This document shows, one piece after another, positions 34,062 through 43,971 of a DNA stretch of 64,000 bases. Under the pieces are notes generated by a model. It ran no database searches and was not told the DNA's origin. It was given only the letters and a program-made list of their open reading frames with translations. This DNA comes from Allomuricauda sp. F6463D (GTDB taxonomy: Bacteria > Bacteroidota > Bacteroidia > Flavobacteriales > Flavobacteriaceae). The position numbers and the translations under genes are program-made. How positions within the stretch are numbered: position 1 is the first letter of the stretch; each line of letters opens with the position of its first letter. Location of the stretch: contig NZ_JALKAN010000001.1 in the NCBI RefSeq assembly GCF_023015965.1, forward strand, positions 1,820,160-1,884,159. The letters are read 5' to 3'.

Positions 34062-35387
34062 ATGTTAAAACATTTATTCGGAAAATTCTTTATCTTCTTT
34101 GTTTACATACCATTATTATTGTCCTGTTCTAACGATGATAACACTGGTTCAATGCAAGACCCTGAGGAGTACGTAGAAGAACCTGAAGAAAATAATACCG
34201 AACAGGAAGTCATTAAAGGCGATAAGGGCTCTGTAACCTACTACAACAAAGATCTGGTACAGGATGGCTACATACTGGTTAACGACCCTCAAAATGTGGC
34301 GGTTTACCTTATGGATAAAAATGCCGATGTAATTTTCGAGTGGGATCTTGGGGATAGGAAAATTGGCAACGATGTCGTACTTCAAGATGATGGTTCACTT
34401 TTAGCTTCGTTACGATACAATACAAGTGAAGATATACTTTTTGGAGGTTATGGAGGACAAATTCAAATCATGGACAAAGAAGGTACGGCACTATGGGATT
34501 TCACCTATGCCACCAGTGAACATAGAACCCATCATGATCTTGAGCGTTTGCCCAATGGCAATGTCTTGGCAATAGTATGGGAAAAAATCCCTCAAACTGA
34601 AGCAACAGAAAAAGGATCTACGCACAATATGGATCTTTATTTGGAATCCATTATCGAGATAGATCCAAATACCGATGATATTATATGGGAATGGCACTCC
34701 ATAGATCACATTGTCCAAGATGTTGATGATACCAAATTAAATTTTGGTTCCATCTTAGAAAACCCACAATTAATTAATATTAATTTCAACAGTAATGACA
34801 CAGGCAACCTTATGCATATCAATGGAATTGATTATGACGCGTCAAATGATCTAATCTATCTCAGTGTCAATTATTATAGTGAAGTTTGGGTAATAGACCA
34901 TAGCACCACAACCACATCAGCGGCATCGCATATAGGAGGAAACTTTGATAGAGGTGGGGATTTGGTATATCGATTCGGAAATCCTTCGGCTTACAACGAC
35001 CAGGAAACTGAAAGAATATTTCGTAATAATCATCACCCAAATCTTTTTGAACCCGGAAAATTACTGATTTTTTCCAATGGTGGAGATTTGGAGCAATCCA
35101 CTGTATATGAAATGCAATTACCCCATGCATTAGACCAACAAAGCGTTCCACCCAATACAGCTCCCGAAATACTTTGGAGCTTCACCGATACAGAACTTTA
35201 TAGTGATCGGGTTTCTGGAGCAGTTCGTCTTCCCAATGGAAATACATTAATCACAGAGGGAGATTATGGTATCTGGGAAGTTACTGAAGATGGAGAGGTG
35301 GTTTGGAAATTCTCCGGGACAGGCTTTTTCTGGAGATCTTACTATTATTCCAAAAACCATCCCGGTGTCAAAGCTTTGGGATTATAA
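34062..35387 (+). CDS. arylsulfotransferase-type (ASST) lipoprotein
   Basis: A 441-residue protein with lipobox LLLSC (Cys22) and an acidic linker (about 25-50). The rest is a beta-propeller of the arylsulfotransferase (ASST/Arylsulfotran_2) family. Diagnostic pieces are THHDLERLPNGNVLAI, IDPNTDDIIWEWHSIDH, MHINGIDYDASNDLIYLS and the C-terminal VSGAVRLPNGNTLITEGD. Known members transfer sulfate between phenols through a catalytic histidine, but many bacterial propellers of this type are uncharacterised. The lipid anchor implies periplasmic or surface location. Confidence 0.8.
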   Translation: MLKHLFGKFFIFFVYIPLLLSCSNDDNTGSMQDPEEYVEEPEENNTEQEVIKGDKGSVTYYNKDLVQDGYILVNDPQNVAVYLMDKNADVIFEWDLGDRKIGNDVVLQDDGSLLASLRYNTSEDILFGGYGGQIQIMDKEGTALWDFTYATSEHRTHHDLERLPNGNVLAIVWEKIPQTEATEKGSTHNMDLYLESIIEIDPNTDDIIWEWHSIDHIVQDVDDTKLNFGSILENPQLININFNSNDTGNLMHINGIDYDASNDLIYLSVNYYSEVWVIDHSTTTTSAASHIGGNFDRGGDLVYRFGNPSAYNDQETERIFRNNHHPNLFEPGKLLIFSNGGDLEQSTVYEMQLPHALDQQSVPPNTAPEILWSFTDTELYSDRVSGAVRLPNGNTLITEGDYGIWEVTEDGEVVWKFSGTGFFWRSYYYSKNHPGVKALGL

Positions 35388-35462
35388 CTACTAAAAATAC
35401 TTCGACCAATAAAATGAGAGTTTGTCACTTTGTTGCATCTTTGCAAATCAATTGTAGAAACA

Positions 35463-36194
35463 ATGAGTAGTCAAATCTATGGAATCAGGGCCGTTATGGA
35501 AGCAATAAACGCGAATCAGCCCATAAATAAGATCTTTGTACAAAAAGGGCTAAAAGGAGAACTTTTCAAAGAATTGGAATCCTCTGTTCGAAAAAATGGT
35601 ATTAGCCTATCCTATGTACCCATTGAAAAGCTAAATCGCCTTACAAGGAACAATCACCAAGGAGTAGTAGCGCAAATATCACCTGTGCAGTTTCACAATT
35701 TTGAGGAATTGGTGGAACAAGTCCTCAACAACGAAAAAAAACCACTTTTCTTAATGCTTGACGGAGTATCGGATGTACGAAATTTTGGTGCTATTATCCG
35801 TACGGCAGAATGCTGTGGGGTTCATGCCATCATCATTCCAAAAAGTGGCGCAGCTCCCATAACCGACGACACAGTAAAAACTTCTGCAGGAGCTGCATTC
35901 AATGTCCCAATCACCAAAGTGGATCATTTAAAGGATGCTATTTTTTATCTACAATCCTCTGGTATAACGGTGACTGGAGCTACCGAAAAAGCGGATGATG
36001 ATATTTATGGGGTGGATTTTAACCAACCTACTGCCATAATCATGGGCTCAGAGGATAAGGGCATCTCCCCTTCTACCTTAAACACACTTGATCACCAGGC
36101 AAAGGTGCCACTATTGGGCAAAATTGGTTCTTTGAATGTTTCCGTAGCCTGTGGCGTGTTCCTATACGAAGTGGTTCGGCAACGAAAAAAATAG
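35463..36194 (+). CDS. rlmB: 23S rRNA 2'-O-methyltransferase RlmB
   Basis: A 243-residue SpoU/TrmH-class enzyme that methylates G2251 (E. coli numbering) of 23S rRNA. An N-terminal substrate-binding domain precedes the knotted SPOUT domain, with motif 1 DGVSDVRNFGAIIRTAECCG, motif 2 IIMGSEDKGIS and motif 3 LNVSVACGVFLYE. The start is the ATG at 35463; an in-frame upstream codon at 35430 adds residues outside the family. CATCTTTG at 35436-35443 is one mismatch from a -7 element. Confidence 0.93.
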   Translation: MSSQIYGIRAVMEAINANQPINKIFVQKGLKGELFKELESSVRKNGISLSYVPIEKLNRLTRNNHQGVVAQISPVQFHNFEELVEQVLNNEKKPLFLMLDGVSDVRNFGAIIRTAECCGVHAIIIPKSGAAPITDDTVKTSAGAAFNVPITKVDHLKDAIFYLQSSGITVTGATEKADDDIYGVDFNQPTAIIMGSEDKGISPSTLNTLDHQAKVPLLGKIGSLNVSVACGVFLYEVVRQRKK

Positions 36195-36197
36195 ACA

Positions 36198-36923
36198 TTA
36201 GTCTTTTTTGGATGTTTTGTAATGGTATTTAATTTCGATTTGTTCCTCAGTTTTTTCCTCACTGGAAATTTCTATAAAATTCCCATTTTCGTCAAAGTGT
36301 TTTAGGAAAGGGTCATTGTCCTCATTATAATCCTCTAGTTCCCAATCGTATTTACGAACCTCAGGGACTCGGACCCTAGTTACAAATGCCAGCACAAGAC
36401 CCGTTAAGAATCCGGCGAGGTGCCCCTCCCAAGAAATACCATCCTTTACCGGGAATATATACCAGATCATGCTCCCATAAATAAATACAACCACCAATGA
36501 AAGCGCCACCAACCGATAATTTTTTGCCAGCACTCCTTTAAAGAAAATAAAACTGGCCAATAAATAAATTACCCCGCTCGCCCCAATATGGTATGATGGT
36601 CGCGCAATGGCCCATGTGAGTAAACCTGAAACCAGGGTACCTAACAGCAATACCTTGAGTGCTGCACTTCGATAAAAATAAACCAAGAACGCCATCAGAA
36701 CTGCCAAAGGAATGGTATTATTGTACAAATGCGATAAGGAACCATGTATAAATGGACTGAACAATACGCCTTTTAACCCAGACAGTCTTCTAGGGTAAAT
36801 ACCATAATCGTTCAGGTTGACACTGAATTGTATTTCTATCCAAAACACGGTCCAAATGGACAATACAGCCAATAATGGCGCCAACAGTACTGTATTTGAA
36901 AATTTTAATGTATCTGAACCCAT
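36198..36923 (-). CDS. rhomboid family intramembrane serine protease
   Basis: A 241-residue polytopic membrane protein of the rhomboid family. The catalytic serine sits in GASG (Ser116), the catalytic histidine in GHLAG (His168), and the HGSLSHLYNN segment supplies the oxyanion-hole residues. A soluble acidic C-terminal tail of about 50 residues (after LAFVTRVR) is present. It is convergent with rlmB with a 3-nt gap. Substrates are unknown. Confidence 0.92.
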   Translation of the reverse strand: MGSDTLKFSNTVLLAPLLAVLSIWTVFWIEIQFSVNLNDYGIYPRRLSGLKGVLFSPFIHGSLSHLYNNTIPLAVLMAFLVYFYRSAALKVLLLGTLVSGLLTWAIARPSYHIGASGVIYLLASFIFFKGVLAKNYRLVALSLVVVFIYGSMIWYIFPVKDGISWEGHLAGFLTGLVLAFVTRVRVPEVRKYDWELEDYNEDNDPFLKHFDENGNFIEISSEEKTEEQIEIKYHYKTSKKD

Positions 36924-37042
36924 ATTTTCATAAAATCAAACATCCCGCCATAAATCCAATTATGACCAAATTGTCAGGCGACAAACCAAATCCTTCTTAA
37001 AGTAAGAACCCAAGACCGTCAAATTTATTTTATTTTTACCCC

Positions 37043-38320
37043 ATGAACGAACCTTTGGCAGAACGGATACGCCCGAAAACTTTAGAGGATTATATAAGTC
37101 AACAACATCTTGTAGGAAAACAAGGTGCTTTGACCAACCAGATTAAAAATGGTATTATTCCCTCTTTGATTTTTTGGGGGCCGCCAGGAACAGGAAAAAC
37201 AACCTTGGCCAACATTATTGCATCAGAAAGTCAAAGGCCTTTTTATACTTTGAGCGCAATTAGTAGCGGAGTCAAGGATGTAAGGGAAGTTATTGATAAA
37301 GCCAAACAAAGTGGAGGATTGTTCACATCCAAAAACCCCATTCTTTTTATTGATGAAATTCATCGTTTTAGCAAATCACAACAAGATTCACTTCTTGGTG
37401 CCGTAGAAAAAGGTTGGGTTACCCTTATTGGTGCAACTACCGAAAACCCGAGTTTTGAAGTAATACCGGCACTTTTATCCAGATGTCAGGTATATACCCT
37501 GAACCCATTTGGTAAAGATGATCTGATTGCGCTATTGGAGCGAGCCATAAAAACAGATACAAGTCTGTCCAAAAAACAAATAGCGTTAAAAGAAACCGAA
37601 GCACTATTACGTTTATCCGGAGGAGATGGAAGAAAATTGCTCAATATTTTTGAACTGATCATCAGCTCAGAGGAAGACAATAGCATTGTAATCACAAATG
37701 ACCTCGTGCTAAGTAAGGTTCAAAAAAACACCGTTTTGTATGACAAAACTGGGGAACAACATTACGACATTATCTCGGCCTTTATTAAAAGTATTCGCGG
37801 CAGTGATCCCAACGCCGCAGTGTATTGGTTGGCCCGTATGATCGAAGGTGGCGAAGATGTTAAGTTTATTGCCCGTAGAATGATCATATTGGCTTCTGAG
37901 GATATTGGAAATGCCAATCCAACCGCACTAGTATTGGCCAATACCACTTTTCAATCGGTCACTATTATTGGGTACCCTGAAGCACGGATTATTTTGAGTC
38001 AATGTGCTACGTATCTAGCTAGCTCGCCAAAAAGTAATGCCAGCTATATGGCCATCAACGAAGCACAACAAAAAGTACGTCAAACAGGAGACCTATCCGT
38101 TCCAATGGGCCTTAGAAATGCCCCAACCAAATTGATGAATGATTTGGGATATGGCAAAGGATACGATTACGCCCATAACCACGACAATAATTTTGTGGAC
38201 TTTGAATTCCTTCCAGATGAAATTAAAGGAACTACATTCTATAAACCAGGAAACAACCCAAGGGAAAATTCCATGAAAGACTTTTTAACGAAACGATGGA
38301 AGAACAAGTATGATTTTTAG
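37043..38320 (+). CDS. rarA: replication-associated recombination protein RarA
   Basis: A 425-residue AAA+ ATPase of the RarA/MgsA/WRNIP1 family that acts at stalled replication forks. Walker A is GPPGTGKTT and Walker B ILFIDEIH, with the arginine finger in LLSRCQVY. The C-terminal tetramerisation region includes [17 protein letters not shown] and [12 protein letters not shown]. Its stop codon overlaps by two bases the stop of the convergent gene on the minus strand. Confidence 0.96.
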   Translation: MNEPLAERIRPKTLEDYISQQHLVGKQGALTNQIKNGIIPSLIFWGPPGTGKTTLANIIASESQRPFYTLSAISSGVKDVREVIDKAKQSGGLFTSKNPILFIDEIHRFSKSQQDSLLGAVEKGWVTLIGATTENPSFEVIPALLSRCQVYTLNPFGKDDLIALLERAIKTDTSLSKKQIALKETEALLRLSGGDGRKLLNIFELIISSEEDNSIVITNDLVLSKVQKNTVLYDKTGEQHYDIISAFIKSIRGSDPNAAVYWLARMIEGGEDVKFIARRMIILASEDIGNANPTALVLANTTFQSVTIIGYPEARIILSQCATYLASSPKSNASYMAINEAQQKVRQTGDLSVPMGLRNAPTKLMNDLGYGKGYDYAHNHDNNFVDFEFLPDEIKGTTFYKPGNNPRENSMKDFLTKRWKNKYDF

Positions 38321-39165
38321 AACTTGATGTTCAATTCTTTCTGTACTTTGTTACCGTTCTCGGAATACTCCAACATCCATGTACCTTTTTGCTGAAAAAC
38401 CACGGCGTTATTACCTTGAAAATCGGTAATATAAATATTTTCCATGGAGGTTTCCTCCAATTTTAGCACCACTTTTGGAGTGCTATCCACAAGTTGATAA
38501 CCGTTCTCTATAGGCTGGGCATATAAAACCCCCGTAAGATTCGAAGCATCTATTTTGTCTTCACCAACTGTTTTCGCAATAGTTGTTCGTTTTGGTTCGA
38601 CCGCCTTATATACTTGTTCCTCCATAGTGGCCTTTTGCTCTATTACATGTTCTTTGGACTCTTTTTCAACCGATTTCACATCATCTTTAAAACTAATGGT
38701 GACGGGAGCTGTTTCCTTTGCGACATCTTCCTTTCTAGGCTCATACTCATGGTTCATACCTGTATAGGAAACAAATGCATTTTTAAGGGCTTGTTTATAG
38801 GATTCATTATATTCTTTAATCTTGCTCCTACCCTCTACGGACCTAAAAACCTCAACATTGTTGCAATCCCTCAGGGCAATATTTACTTTTGTGGTAAACA
38901 TGGATGAATCATCTATAATGTCCGCTACAAGACCTAAGCACCTATCGCCAGCTAAATCTACCGGAAAGGCATCATCGTAAACAACATCGAACCCATTTTC
39001 AGCAAAATAATATTTCAACAAAGTGCTGGATTGATATTTATTCTCTGCGTTGAACGCATCAAATTTCTTCGGAACAATAATATATTTATAATTGTTCAGT
39101 TGTGCATTGACCGCGCCGCTCATTATCATTGCAAAAAATAATATGTACAATACTTTAGATTTCAT
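38317..39165 (-). CDS. hypothetical periplasmic protein
   Basis: A 282-residue protein with a signal peptide ending VNAQ. The first 120 residues are compact (YIIVPKKFDAFNAENKYQSS and LVADIID), then comes a low-complexity charged stretch of about 70 residues (KETAPV..EKESKEHV), then a short beta-rich C-terminal domain ending [10 protein letters not shown]. The ATG at 39165 is chosen because it begins the signal peptide. I recall similar unnamed proteins in other Flavobacteriaceae. It is the last gene of the barrel/lipoprotein unit, 14 nt after the barrel gene stop. Confidence 0.65.
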   Translation of the reverse strand: MKSKVLYILFFAMIMSGAVNAQLNNYKYIIVPKKFDAFNAENKYQSSTLLKYYFAENGFDVVYDDAFPVDLAGDRCLGLVADIIDDSSMFTTKVNIALRDCNNVEVFRSVEGRSKIKEYNESYKQALKNAFVSYTGMNHEYEPRKEDVAKETAPVTISFKDDVKSVEKESKEHVIEQKATMEEQVYKAVEPKRTTIAKTVGEDKIDASNLTGVLYAQPIENGYQLVDSTPKVVLKLEETSMENIYITDFQGNNAVVFQQKGTWMLEYSENGNKVQKELNIKF

Positions 39166-39178
39166 ATAGTAAGAGTAT

Positions 39179-40636
39179 TCAATTATTGTTCCAAGATATA
39201 ATATTAAATCCGAACTGTAAAGAAGCATAGTGACTGTCAGCAATATTGCTGTAACTTAAAAGGTTATCGGCCAACACATAAAAATTTACCGGACCCATTT
39301 GAAAATTTGCTCCCAATCCAATATTTGTATATGAATACTTGTCAATGGTGTAAGTAGTTTTCAAGGAAAAGGCCTTTCCAAATCTTCGTTGATAAAAAGC
39401 GGTCAATGCGGCCTGTACCCCTCTTGGTCTTTTCATCATAAACAATTGTCCTCCCACACCGTTTCTGTAATAATCCCTGTTACTCCCACTTTCCGCATTG
39501 ATTGCGCACCCACAATTCTCAAACAACGAGCTTCCTCCTTCTCCAAAATCATATCTAACGGAACCATAAACTTTTACAGGCCTCCATGAAATATAGCTTG
39601 ATTCGTTTTCACCATGGGGCAATGCTTGATCAATTTCGTCGATCAGTTCCTGCCATAGATCGTTGTCCACATTATTTATATCCTCCGGAAGAAATACAGA
39701 AATCCCATCGGTTGTAGTACTTCCACTAAAGGTATAGTTCCAAACATCTTTGGAATTACTGATAAACCCAAGGTCCAAAAGACTACCTGTAATGGTGGTT
39801 TGTGGATTTAGTTGATAGCTAAACCCAAAGTCCAGACCAAGGCCAAGATTTCCCCCTAACAAGACGCGCTCTGTGAACAAATTTGTTACATCCTTACGTG
39901 TTGTACCGGTATCTTCCTCAACAATATCGTAAAACCTTCTAATTCCAGCGGTCTGCAATTGCATGTCGGCACTAATGGAACTTTCGTACATATTGTTCGC
40001 ACCTTGGGTGGTAGCAAATGACCCGGAATTATTTATGGATTGAAACTGAAAAATACTGGAATAAATCTTGGCCCTCGCACCTAAAGTAAGTACTGAATTA
40101 ACCTTTCTATTGATGCCAAAGTGAAACACATTGACCATTTCGCCACGAAGGTTTAAATCGCCAAGGTCAAAAGTCCTGCCTATATTATTACCACCGTTAC
40201 CTTCAAAAGCCAAAATAGCCAAATCCTTGGGCCAATAAGAGATAATGTCCATTTCTCCGTACATTCCAAAGGAATAATAATCATCTGGCCTGTTTTTTCC
40301 TCTAAATCCAACTGTGAAGCCCTCTATCTGACTAGTAGAACTAAAGTCATCCTTATCCTTCATCACATCAAGAAGTCGTTCCTGAACTTTTGTGGTAAAG
40401 TCGATGCCATCGTTGGCAAAAAGATTGTTCACAGTAACCCCACTAGTAGCTCCCTGAACCGAAACTCCTGATATTACAGGTATTCCAGCATGCCATTTTT
40501 GCGATGTTTTCACCCCAGGGTTTACCAATAACGACTGTGGGATTTCGTAAAAATCGTACAACAGCTCCTTGTTTTGGGCAAAACCATTTACACCAAAAAA
40601 AAGGGCTATGAAGCTAATTTTAAGTATGGCTTTCAT
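39179..40636 (-). CDS. DUF5723-like outer-membrane beta-barrel
   Basis: A 485-residue protein with signal peptide ending NGFAQ and amphipathic beta-strand repeats throughout, ending FGFNIISWNNN. The pattern of NPG near the N terminus (SLLVNPGVKTSQKWHAGIP) and strands such as NSVLTLGARAKIYSS resembles the DUF5723 family of Bacteroidota outer-membrane proteins; this is from memory. It overlaps the upstream lipoprotein gene by 4 nt (ATGA), so the two products are probably made in equal amounts and may form a complex. Confidence 0.7.
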   Translation of the reverse strand: MKAILKISFIALFFGVNGFAQNKELLYDFYEIPQSLLVNPGVKTSQKWHAGIPVISGVSVQGATSGVTVNNLFANDGIDFTTKVQERLLDVMKDKDDFSSTSQIEGFTVGFRGKNRPDDYYSFGMYGEMDIISYWPKDLAILAFEGNGGNNIGRTFDLGDLNLRGEMVNVFHFGINRKVNSVLTLGARAKIYSSIFQFQSINNSGSFATTQGANNMYESSISADMQLQTAGIRRFYDIVEEDTGTTRKDVTNLFTERVLLGGNLGLGLDFGFSYQLNPQTTITGSLLDLGFISNSKDVWNYTFSGSTTTDGISVFLPEDINNVDNDLWQELIDEIDQALPHGENESSYISWRPVKVYGSVRYDFGEGGSSLFENCGCAINAESGSNRDYYRNGVGGQLFMMKRPRGVQAALTAFYQRRFGKAFSLKTTYTIDKYSYTNIGLGANFQMGPVNFYVLADNLLSYSNIADSHYASLQFGFNIISWNNN

Positions 40637-41184
40637 TGTAGTTCGAATAGAAATTCGCCTCCAGATTGCAATATTATTTTTGAATCTTGTGTTGAAGATT
40701 CACTGGTGCCATCTCCAAGGTTTCTTGCTAAAATCCTAAAACCTGTGGTGTTTACAAGTATATCCAGGCTTTTGCCTCCTGTCCCATAAAAAACTTCTCT
40801 GGTCAAAATTCCGGAAGGGTCTGCTTCTATATCAAAGATTTCGGTGTCCAATACACGGCCGTCATCATTTAAAAACTGAATGGCAATTTGAATTTCCTTG
40901 CTAGTGGTGTTCTCTATTACATAGCCAATGGAACCTTCCAATACATGTTCGGCCACGAATCTTTCACTAAAAGCATTAAAGGTTGCTTCCCGAGAATAAA
41001 ATGTGCTAAGTGCACCGGCAGTATTTATGGTCTCCTCATCCGATTCAAAATAAAAAAGACCAGAACTAATAGTCGGAGTAATATTCAAATCATCTATTTG
41101 AGAAAAATCCTGCTCATCGGAACATGATGTCACAAAGAACAGTAGACCCATGGCCAAGAGACCGAGATAGCGTAATTTTTTCAT
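40633..41184 (-). CDS. hypothetical lipoprotein
   Basis: A 183-residue lipoprotein. The ATG at 41184 gives MKKLRYLGL, and the signal peptide ends VTSC at Cys21. The mature part is acidic with a beta-rich core (EHVLEGSIGYVIENTTSKEIQIAIQF) and ends EFLFELQ. No family is recognised. It is coupled by overlap to the barrel gene and lies 55 nt downstream of yjjG. Confidence 0.65.
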   Translation of the reverse strand: MKKLRYLGLLAMGLLFFVTSCSDEQDFSQIDDLNITPTISSGLFYFESDEETINTAGALSTFYSREATFNAFSERFVAEHVLEGSIGYVIENTTSKEIQIAIQFLNDDGRVLDTEIFDIEADPSGILTREVFYGTGGKSLDILVNTTGFRILARNLGDGTSESSTQDSKIILQSGGEFLFELQ

Positions 41185-41238
41185 TGCCAAAACATTTCCA
41201 AGTGTTCAAAAATGGGGTATGCCACTCTTATGATAACT

Positions 41239-41928
41239 CTACAAAATGTTTTTTATTTCAATAAGATTGTTAATCATTTTGCATATACCATGTTCAGAAT
41301 CATTATGGAAATTATAGTGCAGTACCTGCATTCCCATGGTCTTGGCCCCCAGAATATCAGCCTCGAGATTATCTCCAATCATTAATGCGTTTTGTGGGCG
41401 TACCTGAGCTAAGTCTAAAGCCATTTCAAAAATATATGGATCAGGCTTTTTTACCCCGGCCATTTCAGAATCTATAACCTTTTGAAAATAATGATCTATA
41501 CCACTTCCTTTAAGCTTTTTTGTCTGTATTTCTTGAAAACCATTGGTTATGATATGCAATTTATATTTTGGAAAAAGGTATTCCAACGTTGGAACGGTAT
41601 TGGGCAATAAATGGTTAAATGAGGACAGTTGTGCTATATAATCATGAGCTAACATATTGATTACGTCATCTGAGATAGGGGCACGAAGGGCATCGAAAGT
41701 TTGTTTTAATCGTTGATATCGCAATTCTGATTTACTAATTCCATTTTTGCGGTACAACGCCCACATTTGAAAGTTTATAGGGGAATATACTTCCAAAAAT
41801 CCATCTAAATCCACTGGCACTTTATGGTGCTCCAAAATTTTGGCAAAAGTAAGTGAAGAGTTTTTTTCGAAGTCCCAAAGGGTATGGTCCAAATCAAAAA
41901 AGATATCGGTTACCTTATAATCAAACAT
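41239..41928 (-). CDS. yjjG: HAD family noncanonical pyrimidine nucleotidase YjjG
   Basis: A 229-residue HAD hydrolase: motif I FFDLDHTLWDFE, a helical cap, motif II HIITNGF, and KKPDPYIFEMAL with motif III/IV GDNLEADILGA. The YjjG group dephosphorylates nucleoside monophosphates such as dUMP and unusual pyrimidines. The DHTLWDFE variant of motif I is typical of this subgroup. Its start overlaps the end of the deacetylase-like gene by 8 nt. Confidence 0.85.
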   Translation of the reverse strand: MFDYKVTDIFFDLDHTLWDFEKNSSLTFAKILEHHKVPVDLDGFLEVYSPINFQMWALYRKNGISKSELRYQRLKQTFDALRAPISDDVINMLAHDYIAQLSSFNHLLPNTVPTLEYLFPKYKLHIITNGFQEIQTKKLKGSGIDHYFQKVIDSEMAGVKKPDPYIFEMALDLAQVRPQNALMIGDNLEADILGAKTMGMQVLHYNFHNDSEHGICKMINNLIEIKNIL

Positions 41929-43216
41929 AATAACGTTTTAATATGGTTTGATAAAGTTCCATCCAGTCCAATTGCTCTTTCCCTCCCAATAATTCATTGG
42001 AAAAAACCAAATTAAAATCTCCTTTTACCTGCTTTACCATTCGATATACCCGATCCATTTTATCGAAAACCTCATCTTTGGAGCTATACTTTAGCAGGGC
42101 ATAATCGTGCATGGCGAAGGGATGTATTTTTATAGGCTGCCTTACTTCGGTATTAATGTCGTAAAAATAAAATGGTGTGCATGTTCCTGCTCTAAAACCT
42201 ATTTCGTGGGTGTAGCCCATGGAAAAATCATCTGTAAACTCGGTTTCGACCAAATTTCTATAGGTGGCGGGAACATTTACTTTATTGTATCTGAGCCTAG
42301 CATAGTTAATAGGCCTGTTGATTAAGTTCCCTAACTGCTTTTTCTCTTCAAGTAGCACCTTTTTATCCAAGGACGAAACAAATGATGTACTGAGTGAAAC
42401 AATGCTGTAATCCGCTACGGACTTTATTAAATACCTGAACTTGTTATTATTGGTGGACACATTTTTATCATGGGCGGAATGTTTCGCAAATTGAAAAAAG
42501 AACATCGTTTGGATCGGAAACTTTTTATGGATCTCCACCAATTCCAAAAAATTATCATACGGGTCTTTTTTCAGTCTCAACAAAACAGATAAGCGTTCCC
42601 AAACATTTCGGAATTTAAAGTTGGTCAAGTCCAATAAGAAACCACCAATCGTCCTAGAGAACCCTCTCATTGCATAAGAATGTGAGGTGGTAACATTAAT
42701 TATTGAAGTAAAGCGATAGTTGCGCTCCTTCGCCTCTAAATCGGGAAAGCGTTCTTTGAGTGCTTCTAATAATTTTTGTGCCCAAAGATCTACCATCGGC
42801 AGCTCCAAAAAATTGTTTTGATAGGCAATACTTTCCTTTACCGGAAACCTACCAACCGCGTCCTTAACATGTGGCAAATACTCTTCGTACCTGCTCAAAA
42901 GGAAAAAACTTGCAGAGAATATATCAAAGGGAACCGTACTTTTTTCTCCCGATGAAAAAAAACAGGGAATACCTTCCCAATCCGAAACCTTGACCTCCAA
43001 GTCATTGATGCCCTGCTCAAACAATAAGTCGTTGCTCCGAATAAAAAATTCGTTCTGCAACGGCTGTTTGGAATAGGTCATTTTTGGTCCATTATGCTTT
43101 ATGAAATCCTCCACCTTGGTGGTAAAACCGATTTCCACTCCCAAGATCTTAACAAAAATCTGCTTGGCAGTATAGCTCAACCGGTTGGTTACTTTATGGG
43201 TAAATATTAATAACAT
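41921..43216 (-). CDS. polysaccharide-deacetylase-like protein, active site lost
   Basis: A 431-residue relative of the two-domain deacetylases of Bacteroidota (N-terminal DUF7033-type domain, then a NodB-like barrel). The scaffold is preserved: RYEEYLPH near 110, VDLWAQKLL near 143, PATYR (316-320), DDFSMGYTHEIGFRAGTCTPFYFYD (329-353, read in parts). The metal and catalytic positions are not. Where homologues have an aspartate pair after the IxF/TxD strand, this has TTSHS (176-180). The HPS motif is STS (276-278), and the RQH motif is changed to YARL (305-308). It is probably catalytically inactive. This comparison is from memory. Confidence 0.65.
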   Translation of the reverse strand: MLLIFTHKVTNRLSYTAKQIFVKILGVEIGFTTKVEDFIKHNGPKMTYSKQPLQNEFFIRSNDLLFEQGINDLEVKVSDWEGIPCFFSSGEKSTVPFDIFSASFFLLSRYEEYLPHVKDAVGRFPVKESIAYQNNFLELPMVDLWAQKLLEALKERFPDLEAKERNYRFTSIINVTTSHSYAMRGFSRTIGGFLLDLTNFKFRNVWERLSVLLRLKKDPYDNFLELVEIHKKFPIQTMFFFQFAKHSAHDKNVSTNNNKFRYLIKSVADYSIVSLSTSFVSSLDKKVLLEEKKQLGNLINRPINYARLRYNKVNVPATYRNLVETEFTDDFSMGYTHEIGFRAGTCTPFYFYDINTEVRQPIKIHPFAMHDYALLKYSSKDEVFDKMDRVYRMVKQVKGDFNLVFSNELLGGKEQLDWMELYQTILKRYYV

Positions 43217-43219
43217 GCC

Positions 43220-43918
43220 CTACAGTATTCCTTTATCTGCAAAACTAATATATTGGTGTCGGGCCAAAATCAAATGGTCCAGAATTTTTATATCCAAAGC
43301 TTCCGCAGCAATTTTCAATTTATTGGTTATCTGTCTATCTGCCGTGCTTGGTTTCAATGTTCCGGATGGATGGTTATGGGCTAGGATAATCCCCACGGCA
43401 CCCAATTCCAATGCTTGCTTCAACACCAATCTGACATCAACCAAAGTTCCCGTAATCCCGCCTTTACTTAATTGCGCCTTATGCACAACTTTGTTGGAGT
43501 TGTTCAGGTAAACAATCCAGAACTCTTCATGCTGCAACTCACCTATCAATGGATAAAGCAATTCGAACACATCGTGGCTACTCTTTATTTTGGTGATTTT
43601 TGAGGTATCCTCCATTCTTCTGCGCCTGCCCATTTCCAAAGCGGCAGCAATGGTAACCGCTTTTGCCTCTCCAATGCCCTTGAATCGCATCAACTGATTT
43701 ACGGACAGGTTGCCAAGTTCATTTAAATTATGGTTAACTGAGGCCAATATTCTTTTAGAAAGTTCCACAGCACTCTCCTCCCTGCTTCCAGACCCGATTA
43801 AAATAGCAATCAATTCGGCATCGGACAGTACATAACTGCCTTTTTGCACCAATTTTTCCCTTGGCCTATCATCGTCGGCCCAATTTTTAATGGAAAAGGA
43901 AGCTGCTTTTTCTTGCAT
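43220..43918 (-). CDS. radC: RadC family JAB-domain protein
   Basis: A 232-residue protein with an N-terminal helix-hairpin-helix (LMRFKGIGEAKAVTIAA) and a C-terminal JAB1/MPN metal site HNHPSGTLKPSTAD. Its old role in DNA repair is not well supported and the exact function is unknown. It lies 3 nt upstream of the deacetylase-like gene and 53 nt from the divergent DUF1569 gene. Confidence 0.93.
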   Translation of the reverse strand: MQEKAASFSIKNWADDDRPREKLVQKGSYVLSDAELIAILIGSGSREESAVELSKRILASVNHNLNELGNLSVNQLMRFKGIGEAKAVTIAAALEMGRRRRMEDTSKITKIKSSHDVFELLYPLIGELQHEEFWIVYLNNSNKVVHKAQLSKGGITGTLVDVRLVLKQALELGAVGIILAHNHPSGTLKPSTADRQITNKLKIAAEALDIKILDHLILARHQYISFADKGIL

Positions 43919-43971
43919 GGTCTAAAGATAGAAGAATAATTTTATGTAATTTCCATGATAATTCATTCAAA

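Noticed and set aside
27267-35387. A polysaccharide utilisation locus
   Set aside because: SusC and SusD are present, but no carbohydrate-active enzyme, sulfatase or dedicated regulator is found; the arylsulfotransferase-type gene lies behind a strong terminator.
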